Below, in pieces: positions 1 through 4,725 of a stretch of DNA of 5,301 bases. The notes below the pieces were generated by a model. The model was not told the origin of the DNA and searched no databases. It saw only the letters and a list, made by a program, of their open reading frames with translations. The position numbers were made by a program, and so were the translations under genes. Positions within the stretch are counted from its first letter, which is position 1, and every line of letters starts with the position of its first letter. This DNA is from Chloroflexota bacterium (GTDB lineage Bacteria; Chloroflexota; Dehalococcoidia; UBA3495): contig JACZXN010000152.1 of the NCBI GenBank assembly GCA_022571575.1, positions 1 through 5,301 of the forward strand, in the 5' to 3' direction.

Positions 1-103
1 GGACATCCGTTCCATTGCGGTAATGTAGCGGATTCGAGCGCACCGCGGCGAAGTTGCGCACCCGCGGGTCTACCCCGATCACCCTCGACGCCGGTTCAGA
101 TGT
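1..103 (-). pseudogene. Fragment resembling formate dehydrogenase alpha / molybdopterin oxidoreductase
   Basis: Read on the minus strand, codons from 103 down to 2 are open and run off the left edge. They encode a stretch containing ASRVIGVDPRVRNFAAV, then an S-N-P-L-H-Y-R-N-G-T-D-V tail. This resembles the conserved block in the middle of the bis-MGD oxidoreductases, where a Rossmann-like strand ends in V-DPR and is followed by L-R-P/N-G-T-D-(V/I)-A (E. coli FdhF has a matching VCDPR...LKNGSN block). In the full enzyme several hundred residues precede this block. Here an in-frame TAG (104-106) lies only nine codons before the VIGVDPR motif, and I see no continuation in the other minus frames. 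It is therefore probably a 5'-truncated remnant, a frameshifted gene or an assembly joint. A GTG at 80-82 could be read as a start but would lie inside a conserved strand. Assignment rests on motif memory over about 34 residues only. Confidence 0.45.
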
Positions 104-106
104 CTA

Positions 107-396
107 ACGGATCAGCGACAAGCAGTGTTGGGTAGCACCGCCGGGTCTGAAAAGGTTGTTGCCAAAAGGTATAGCAGTCATTGCGACGCGCTATTCACTT
201 CCGTCTTCTTCGGCTTGTTATGCTGTGGCTCGCCCAAACGGTGTAAGCTGCCGAGCGGGACAGAATGAATCGACGTGGGAATACGGCTTTATTCGCCGAC
301 GTAGCCGATTTCCGCATCGCAGCTTCGAGCAATAGGTGATAAACGCGGAGGCTAACGCAGGTTACCCATCCCGGTCGTTATCGAACCGTCGGCTCC
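107..396. other. Intergenic stretch with no recognised gene
   Basis: About 290 bases with no convincing coding region on either strand. One plus-strand frame is open from 29 to 265, but it has no ATG and its translation resembles nothing I know. No tRNA, Rho-independent terminator or MerR-type operator dyad was found. A weak CGGCT (284-288) / AGCCG (303-307) inverted repeat and two CGACGT copies (271-276, 297-302) are present but short enough to be chance. The promoter for the gene at 397 should lie here, yet I see no pair of boxes good enough to call. Confidence 0.5.
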
Positions 397-600
397 ATGA
401 GTGAGGTGATGCTTCAGTCCACGAATACGTGCCCGGCGTGCAGCCAGGAGGAAACGGAGACGATGCCCACGAACGCGTGTCAGTTCTTCTGGGAGTGTCC
501 CTCGTGTAAGGTCGTCACGCGCCCCAAAGAAGGAGACTGTTGCGTGTTCTGCTCTTACGCCGACTCGAAGTGCCCGATGCAGCAGGCGCCGGCGATCTGA
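397..600 (+). CDS. GDCCVxC-type small Cys-rich protein (mercury-associated family)
   Basis: A 67-residue protein with nine cysteines: CPAC at 12-15, Cys28 in TNACQFFWEC, Cys34 and Cys37 in ECPSC, the signature GDCCVFC at 46-52, and Cys59. This matches the small family known as GDCCVxC domain-containing (seleno)proteins, often found beside mer genes. In some members a Cys is replaced by Sec; here all are ordinary TGT/TGC codons. The family usually has a C-terminal CPPIQ; here it is CPMQQ. It has no signal peptide or membrane segment, so it is presumably cytosolic. A role in binding or passing a soft metal such as Hg is inferred from cysteine content and company, not known. The 397 ATG is preferred because homologues start M-S/T-x-(V/I)-x-L-x-S-T-x-T-C-P. 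The ATG at 409 would have its GAGGTG directly abutting, which is too close. The Shine-Dalgarno sequence before 397 is poor. It is followed after 79 bases by the MerB-family gene on the same strand. Confidence 0.85.
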   Translation: MSEVMLQSTNTCPACSQEETETMPTNACQFFWECPSCKVVTRPKEGDCCVFCSYADSKCPMQQAPAI

Positions 601-605
601 GCGGA

Positions 606-647
606 CCGGCTGAAAGTTTCATGGCCTTACGGTGCGCCGTCAGCCGG
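606..647 (+). repeat. 8-bp perfect inverted repeat between the GDCCVxC and MerB-like genes
   Basis: CCGGCTGA at 606-613 is exactly complementary to TCAGCCGG at 640-647, with 26 bases between. The loop holds a nested ACGG-TGCG-CCGT mini-hairpin (629-640) that competes for the last base. It starts five bases after the GDCCVxC stop codon and ends 20 bases before the ribosome binding site of the next gene. There is no T-run after it, so it is not a classical terminator. It may be an mRNA-stabilising, processing or operator structure. Confidence 0.4.
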
Positions 648-679
648 ATACCAGCCAAGATTCCAACGGGGAGTAGACG

Positions 680-1540
680 ATGGACGAGAAAGCGGTCGAG
701 AGATTGCTCATCAGCGATTGGGCGTCGGGGTTGCGGATCACCACCGTTCCCCAGGCGATGAGCCGGCTCGGTATAGCCGATGATCTGGAGGCTCGGTGGG
801 AATTGGCGAACCGGATGGGCGCTCTGTGGCATAGCACGTTGGAGACGCCGGAGAAGATTCGGGAGGTCCATTCGGCCATCGGTTTGCTGGCCGATGAGGA
901 GCGCGCAGCCCTTTCGCAACATTGGCGTGAACAGGTAGGTACCTGGGACCGGGCGTCCATACTGCTGACCGAAAACGAGAAGCTGATGGCGCGTCATATC
1001 CTATGGGGTCAGAGACACGGCTCACATCTGCCATCCCCTGAAGACATCGGCGCTGCCGTGGACATCGGACCCGAGGAAACGGCCAACGGGATCCGGATAT
1101 TGACTTGGCTCGGCTTCTTGGTTCTACCCGACGGCCAATCTGTGGACACCTACACCCTGGCCGAGGACCACGCGAGGTTTCTCGACGGACTGGGTTTCTC
1201 GTTCCACACCGTGACATTGGACGGCGAGGAGCGCTTCGGCATACCTTGAGCCATCGACTTCCTGCTGTTGGTCAACAGCCAATACCGCGAGCACCGGATC
1301 AAGCTGGAAGACGCCTGTGCCCACTGCGCTGACCGTATCTTTATCGAAGCAGACCGGGGGAAACTCACCCAGGTGTCGCCCGCAACAGCCGTGGTCCACC
1401 GAGGCGGCACTTGAGGCCAAAACAACCTCTTCCGGTCGGAGGAGCACCTCAGGGAATGGAACGGTGGCGAATACCCGGAGCCGGGCGCCTGGATGCCGGT
1501 GGCGGGGATACTGGAACAGATCACGGCAAGATATTCGTAG
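680..1540 (+). CDS. merB: MerB-family organomercurial lyase-like protein, predicted double selenoprotein (Sec190, Sec245)
   Basis: Reading frame of 287 codons (286 residues) containing in-frame TGA at 1247-1249 and 1412-1414 and ending at TAG 1538-1540. A good GGGGAG ribosome site (668-673) lies 6 bases before the ATG. Residues 1-95 are a helical extension absent from MerB. Residues 96-165 resemble the MerB winged-helix part (PSPEDIGAAVDIGPEETANG). Residues 175-286 align with the MerB catalytic core: FGIP-U190-A-I-D193 corresponds to MerB W-C96-A-L-D99, CAHC (213-216) falls near Cys117, and T-U245-GQNNLFRSEEHLREW corresponds to C159-HVHFFASVPTAEDW. In MerB, Cys96, Cys159 and Asp99 cleave the C-Hg bond. 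Both cysteines are TGA here and the Asp is kept. A SECIS-like hairpin follows each TGA. Protonolysis of organomercury or a related organometal is inferred. The symbol is at family level; it may belong to the MerB-like selenoproteins (Sao-type) I recall from curated families. The alternative is a decayed gene with two nonsense mutations. Confidence 0.85.
1247..1279 (+). promoter_or_regulatory. UGA(Sec190) codon with SECIS-like hairpin, GGUC loop
   Basis: Downstream of the TGA at 1247, GCTGTT (1264-1269) pairs perfectly with AACAGC (1274-1279) around the loop GGTC (1270-1273). Counting the U of UGA as 1, the loop sits at 24-27. In the E. coli fdhF SECIS the same GGUC loop sits at 22-25. A T lies at position 17 just below the stem (1263), where fdhF has its bulged U; whether it is truly bulged here cannot be decided by eye. 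The hairpin is inside the coding sequence, as bacterial SECIS elements are, and would recruit SelB with Sec-tRNA. Confidence 0.75.
1412..1444 (+). promoter_or_regulatory. UGA(Sec245) codon with SECIS-like hairpin, GGUC loop
   Basis: After the TGA at 1412, CTCTTCC (1427-1433) pairs with GGAGGAG (1438-1444) over seven base pairs, one a U-G wobble, around the loop GGTC (1434-1437). Counting from the U of UGA the loop lies at 23-26, within one base of the first element in this gene and of E. coli fdhF. U residues at positions 17 and 19 are candidates for the SelB-contacted U. Two independent hairpins with the same loop at the same distance from two TGAs support recoding rather than termination. 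Confidence 0.75.
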
Positions 1541-1560
1541 TCACGCCGCTCGACGGGGCG

Positions 1561-1579
1561 AATAGCCAGGCCGGTTATT
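1561..1579 (+). terminator. Weak hairpin after the MerB-like gene
   Basis: AATAGCC (1561-1567) can pair with GGTTATT (1573-1579) over seven pairs, one G-U, with loop AGGCC. It sits 20 bases after the TAG of the MerB-like gene, in the 60-base gap before the convergent metallophosphoesterase gene. Pairing is better on the plus-strand RNA than on the minus. No U-run follows, so termination would be weak or Rho-dependent. Confidence 0.25.
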
Positions 1580-1600
1580 GGGTGTCTTGGTGGGAAATGC

Positions 1601-2320
1601 CTAGTTGATGGCCACCTGATGATGGGAAACCCCGCTCCGCGGGTCCAGGTCAACCACCGTCACCTCTCCGGCGCCGGGGCTTCCGATGGGGCCGAGAGGG
1701 CATCCCGAATACACCGCCGTCACGTTCCCCTGGGACACGTCCACGTGGCGGTCCCAGTGGCCCAGGGCCAGGTAGTGGCAGGCGGCGTCGGCGACTTCCT
1801 GGGGGTAGATGGGGGAAGACCTTTGGTCCCGGTCCTCTTCGTAATGGAAATGGCCGTGGGCCAAGGCCACCAGCCAATTGTCCGCAACGGGCGGAGGCAT
1901 CCCTTCCAGGGGCTTGAATTCCGGGGTATGCATGGGCATGGCCCGTCCCCAAAGATCGATGCCCAGACCGGGGAATGACAGCAGTTCGCCCTCGGTCCCC
2001 CTGAAGACGAATAGGTTGTCCGGGGCGTGCTTGAAGGGCTCTCGATGATATACCGAGGTCTCGTGAATCAGGTCATGGTTCCCCGGCAGCACCACCACCG
2101 GGGCCCGCACCCGGCCCATCTCACGCAGGAACCACTCCAGGACCTCGTCCGAGACCCGCTCGTTGTCGAAAACGTCCCCCACCAGCAGCAGCATATCGGC
2201 GCCGTTATGGGACACCGCGTCCACCACCGCGCTCAGCGCATCGGCCGACTGGGGATGGCCGGTGGAGTCGCCCAGATGGGTATCCGAAGTATGGATCAAT
2301 CGCAGTTTTTTGGCAGGCAT
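1601..2320 (-). CDS. Metallophosphoesterase, SbcD/Mre11-like DNA repair exonuclease family
   Basis: A 239-residue calcineurin-like phosphoesterase with the full set of metal-binding motifs in order: D13-T-H15 (SDTHLGD), GD49-VFDN, GNHD at 80-83, GHFH at 156-159 and GHWDRH at 187-192. These ligate a two-metal (usually Mn) centre. The order and the HTSDTHLG start resemble SbcD/Mre11/YhaO nucleases. The protein is shorter than E. coli SbcD (about 400 residues) and lacks a C-terminal capping domain, so it is a single-domain form. No SbcC-like ATPase is in the window, so nuclease activity and partner are unproven; it could be another phosphodiesterase. The ATG at 2318-2320 lies directly before the first beta strand, as expected. 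No strong ribosome site precedes it. It lies downstream of the CoA-transferase gene on the same strand, with 85 bases and a hairpin between, and converges on the MerB-like gene. Confidence 0.88.
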   Translation of the reverse strand: MPAKKLRLIHTSDTHLGDSTGHPQSADALSAVVDAVSHNGADMLLLVGDVFDNERVSDEVLEWFLREMGRVRAPVVVLPGNHDLIHETSVYHREPFKHAPDNLFVFRGTEGELLSFPGLGIDLWGRAMPMHTPEFKPLEGMPPPVADNWLVALAHGHFHYEEDRDQRSSPIYPQEVADAACHYLALGHWDRHVDVSQGNVTAVYSGCPLGPIGSPGAGEVTVVDLDPRSGVSHHQVAIN

Positions 2321-2376
2321 GTTCTTAGATCAGGCGCAGCTCTTTTGAAGGCAGGTTCACAGACCAGGATAAAGGG

Positions 2377-2391
2377 CGCCGGCAACCGGCG
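2377..2391 (-). terminator. Candidate terminator after the CoA-transferase gene
   Basis: On the minus-strand RNA, CGCCGG pairs with CCGGCG over six GC pairs with a TTG loop, 14 bases past the CoA-transferase stop. It is followed by CCC and TTTAT, which is a short U-tract displaced by three bases. This could terminate the CoA-transferase message before the phosphoesterase gene, partly or fully. The short stem and offset U-run keep confidence modest. Confidence 0.4.
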
Positions 2392-2405
2392 ACAAGGGTG
2401 TGGCC

Positions 2406-3596
2406 CTAGCTGCTGATAACCCCACGCTCCTTCAGGTCGGCGATCTTATCCGGCGAATAACCCGCTTCGCTCAGGATCTCCTCGTTGTGCTGGCCCAGGA
2501 GAGGCGGGACGCGACGGATCGTGGCCGGAGAGTCGGTTAGTTTCAACGGGGAACTGGGGAATTTCAGGTTGGGGATGTTGGGATGTTCCACTTCGGAAAT
2601 CATGTTGCGGGCCAACACCTGAGGATTCGAGACCACCTCCGAAACCGTGTTGATGGGGCCGCAGGGCACGCCAGCCTCGACGATCAACCCAACCCAGTGG
2701 TCGGTGGTGTTCTGCATGAACACTGCGTTTAGCTCACCCACACATTCGGCCCGGTGTTCCACCCGGTCGGTGTTGGTGGAGTACCGAGGGTCCTCCAACA
2801 TGCCGGACTGGCCGATGGCTTGGCACATGCGCTCCCATAGTCCCTGGTTGGCGCAGCCGATGATGAATTGGCCATTGGACGAAGAAAAACTCTGGTAGGG
2901 CACCAGGCTGGGGTGGCCCGAACCCATTCGCGTGGGCTCAACTCCCGTGCCCATGAAGCCGGTGGCATGGTAGCTCAGGGCCGCCACCTGCCCGTCCAGC
3001 AGAGCTGCTTCCACCCATTGCCCTTTGCCGGTCTGGTCCCGTTGCCGGAGGGCGGTCAAGATGGTGCCGTAGGCCATCATCCCCGTAAAAAGATCGACCA
3101 GGGAGAATCCGATCCGCAGGGGCGAGCCGTCCGGCTCGCCGGTCAGGCTCATCAGGCCGCTGTAGGCCTGGATCAACAGGTCGTAACCCGGCATGTCGGC
3201 CATGGGTCCAGTCCGGCCATACCCGGAAATGGAGCAATAAACGACACGAGGATTTATCTTTTTGATCTCATCGTAGCCGAGGCCCAACCGGTCCAGGGTC
3301 CCGGCGCGGAAACTTTCAATCATGACATCGGCATCGGCCGCCAGGTCCTTGACGATCTTGAGACCCTCCGGTTCTTTCAAGTCTATCGCGAGGCTGCGTT
3401 TGTTGCGGTTGAAAGTCAGGAACTGGGAACTCTCGCCGTTAATGAAGGGGGTCCAATTGCGTGTCTCGTCGCCGGCCGTCGGCTCTTCGATCTTGACCAC
3501 ATCGGCGCCCATGTCTCCCATCAACATGGTGCAGAAGGGACCGGCCAGTGTGCGGGTCAGGTCGACGACCTTTATGTTGTCCAACGCTGCAGCCAT
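2406..3596 (-). CDS. Class III CoA-transferase (CaiB/BaiF family)
   Basis: A 396-residue protein, the normal length for the family that includes formyl-CoA transferase, CaiB and alpha-methylacyl-CoA racemase. These enzymes move CoA between a carboxylic acid and an acyl-CoA through an aspartyl-CoA thioester, in the cytosol as interlocked dimers. Visible hallmarks are the N-terminal VVDLTRTLAGPFCTMLMGDMGADVVKIE-type start (residues 10-37, split here by description only), NRNKRSLAIDL at 63-73, VMIESFRAGTLDRLGLGY at 91-108, SISGYGRTGP at 122-131, PGYDLLIQAYSGLMSLTG at 136-153, and the likely catalytic Asp168 in SLVDLFTG. The substrate cannot be told from sequence. GGAG eight bases before the ATG supports this start. 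An extended -10 promoter lies upstream, divergent from the ribokinase gene. No acyl-CoA dehydrogenase or other pathway partner is nearby. Confidence 0.93.
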   Translation of the reverse strand: MAAALDNIKVVDLTRTLAGPFCTMLMGDMGADVVKIEEPTAGDETRNWTPFINGESSQFLTFNRNKRSLAIDLKEPEGLKIVKDLAADADVMIESFRAGTLDRLGLGYDEIKKINPRVVYCSISGYGRTGPMADMPGYDLLIQAYSGLMSLTGEPDGSPLRIGFSLVDLFTGMMAYGTILTALRQRDQTGKGQWVEAALLDGQVAALSYHATGFMGTGVEPTRMGSGHPSLVPYQSFSSSNGQFIIGCANQGLWERMCQAIGQSGMLEDPRYSTNTDRVEHRAECVGELNAVFMQNTTDHWVGLIVEAGVPCGPINTVSEVVSNPQVLARNMISEVEHPNIPNLKFPSSPLKLTDSPATIRRVPPLLGQHNEEILSEAGYSPDKIADLKERGVISS

Positions 3597-3633
3597 TTTT
3601 GACTCTCCGGGATTATCGGTTTCGTACGTGGTC

Positions 3634-3653
3634 CAGGCGTCCGAAAACGCCTG
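3634..3653 (-). repeat. Inverted repeat at the presumed transcription start of the CoA-transferase gene
   Basis: CAGGCGT (3634-3640) and ACGCCTG (3647-3653) are perfectly complementary, seven pairs with a six-base loop. On the minus strand it begins four bases downstream of the TATAAT box, so it overlaps the expected +1. It may be a repressor operator or a hairpin at the very 5' end of the mRNA. It is too far from the coding start (38 bases) to block the ribosome directly. Confidence 0.45.
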
Positions 3654-3657
3654 CGCG

Positions 3658-3668
3658 ATTATAGCATG
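3658..3668 (-). promoter_or_regulatory. Extended -10 promoter (TGCTATAAT) for the CoA-transferase gene
   Basis: On the minus strand the sequence reads TGCTATAAT: a perfect TATAAT (plus-strand 3658-3663) with the TGn extension upstream. There is no recognisable -35 box at 16-18 bases, where the DNA is G-rich on this strand. That is typical of extended -10 promoters. Transcription would begin near 3651, giving a leader of about 55 bases. Confidence 0.5.
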
Positions 3669-3698
3669 GGCTCACCTGCCACCCCCGCCACCACCTGA

Positions 3699-3727
3699 TT
3701 GACCCTCCTGGCCGCTGGTGCTAGCGT
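3699..3727 (+). promoter_or_regulatory. Possible promoter for the ribokinase gene
   Basis: TTGACC (3699-3704) matches the -35 consensus at five of six positions. With a 17-base spacer it is followed by TAGCGT (3722-3727), a poor -10 with three of six matches. It lies 24 bases before the ATG at 3751, or 45 before the ATG at 3772. The latter start would give a more comfortable leader. Confidence 0.25.
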
Positions 3728-3750
3728 GGTAGCCGCCAAAGGCCTGCCCC

Positions 3751-4725
3751 ATGGACGTGACTTGGCGTGAAATGACCCAACAACCACCGAAGATCATAGT
3801 TCTGGGCGGGATCAACATGGACCTGGTGACATTTTCGCCCCGGTTCCCCCAGCCGGGGGAGACGGTGGTGGGGACGCGCTTCCTGACCTACGCCGGGGGC
3901 AAGGGCGCCAACCAGGCCGTGGCCGCCGCCCGCATGGGCGCCAGGTCCGTCATGGTGGGACGGGTCGGCGGGGATATCTTCGGCCCCCAGTTGCTGGACG
4001 GCCTGGCGGCGGCGGGCGTGGACATCTCCGGCGTCGGCGTCAACCCGGACGCCAGCTCAGGGATCGCGGTCATCGGCGTCGATGAGACGGCGCAGAACTG
4101 CATCACCCAGGTCCTCGGCGCCAACGCCACCTGCGGTCCCGAGCAGGCGGCGGCGGTCAGGCGGGCGCTGCCGGGAACCGCCGCGCTGCTGCTGCAATTG
4201 GAAGTCGCGCCGGAGCTGTCCTTGGAGACCGCGCGGGAAGCCAGGGCCCAGGGCGTCGCCGTCATGCTGGACCCAGGGCCGGTCAGGCCGCTTCCCGACG
4301 GGTTGTTGAGTCTCTGCGACGTTCTCACGCCCAACGAGACCGAGGCCCAGGCGCTGGTGGGGTTCCCCGTGACCGGGCCGGAGTCGGCCGCCAGGGCCGC
4401 CTCGGCCCTGCTGGAACAGGGGGTTGGGACGGTGGTGGTCAAGCTGGGGGACCAGGGCGCCTACTTCGCCAACGACAATAGCCGCGGCGTCGTCCCGCCC
4501 TTCAATGTGGACGCCGTGGACTCGGTGGCGGCGGGCGACGCCTTCAACGGGGCGCTGGCGGTCTCGCTGGCGGAGGGCCTGAACCTGGAAGCAGCGGTGA
4601 CCGTGGCCTGCGCCGCCGGAGCGTTGGCCGTGACCCAGACCGGGGCCCAGGACTCCATGCCACAGCGCCGGCTGGTCGAGGAACTGCTGCGAAGTCAGCG
4701 GCCCCGGACCCGCCGCACCAGGTAA
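3751..4725 (+). CDS. rbsK: Ribokinase, PfkB carbohydrate kinase family
   Basis: A 324-residue PfkB-family sugar kinase that transfers phosphate from ATP to the 5-hydroxyl of a sugar, most likely D-ribose. Landmarks: LGGINMDLV (18-26), the substrate-binding GGKGANQAVAAARMG (49-63), the S/T-G-x-A region (102-107), LLQLE (147-151), DPGPVRPLPD (174-183), TPNETEA (193-199), and the C-terminal signature AAGDAFNGAL (260-269) with catalytic base Asp263 and the anion-hole glycine. Similarity to E. coli RbsK appears even along the length. Residues 1-13 precede the usual N-terminus, so translation may start instead at the ATG at 3772 (residue 8). Neither start has a strong ribosome site. No ribose transporter or repressor is adjacent. 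A few other PfkB sugars (deoxyribose, for example) cannot be excluded. The last 31 bases overlap the 3' end of the convergent membrane-protein gene. Confidence 0.9.
   Translation: MDVTWREMTQQPPKIIVLGGINMDLVTFSPRFPQPGETVVGTRFLTYAGGKGANQAVAAARMGARSVMVGRVGGDIFGPQLLDGLAAAGVDISGVGVNPDASSGIAVIGVDETAQNCITQVLGANATCGPEQAAAVRRALPGTAALLLQLEVAPELSLETAREARAQGVAVMLDPGPVRPLPDGLLSLCDVLTPNETEAQALVGFPVTGPESAARAASALLEQGVGTVVVKLGDQGAYFANDNSRGVVPPFNVDAVDSVAAGDAFNGALAVSLAEGLNLEAAVTVACAAGALAVTQTGAQDSMPQRRLVEELLRSQRPRTRRTR

Noticed and set aside
46..120. Possible tRNA suggested by a GGTTCAGA T-arm-like string
   Set aside because: No acceptor, anticodon or D-arm pairing could be drawn around it.
29..268. Open plus-strand frame of about 80 codons near the left end
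   Set aside because: No ATG, no plausible ribosome site, no recognisable motif, and it is antisense to the formate dehydrogenase-like fragment at its left end.
515..1217. Long minus-strand open frames antisense to the MerB-like gene
   Set aside because: Arg/Pro/Ser-rich translations typical of antisense shadows in GC-rich DNA.
680..1249. Complete 189-residue protein ending at the first TGA
   Set aside because: Homology to the MerB core continues in the same frame past the TGA, and the catalytic residues would be missing from the shorter product.
680..1540. MerB-like pseudogene with two nonsense mutations
   Set aside because: Both stops are TGA, both sit exactly on the catalytic Cys columns, there are no frameshifts, both flanking segments stay well conserved, and each stop has a GGUC-loop hairpin at the SECIS distance. 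Not formally excluded without the rest of the genome.
1317..1608. Two plus-strand open frames (1317-1565 and 1411-1608) over the 3' half of the MerB-like gene
   Set aside because: They are out of frame with the MerB homology and their translations are low-complexity and unlike any family.
2868..3602. 244-codon plus-strand open frame opposite the CoA-transferase
   Set aside because: The minus-strand frame has unmistakable CaiB/BaiF motifs throughout; the opposite frame resembles nothing.
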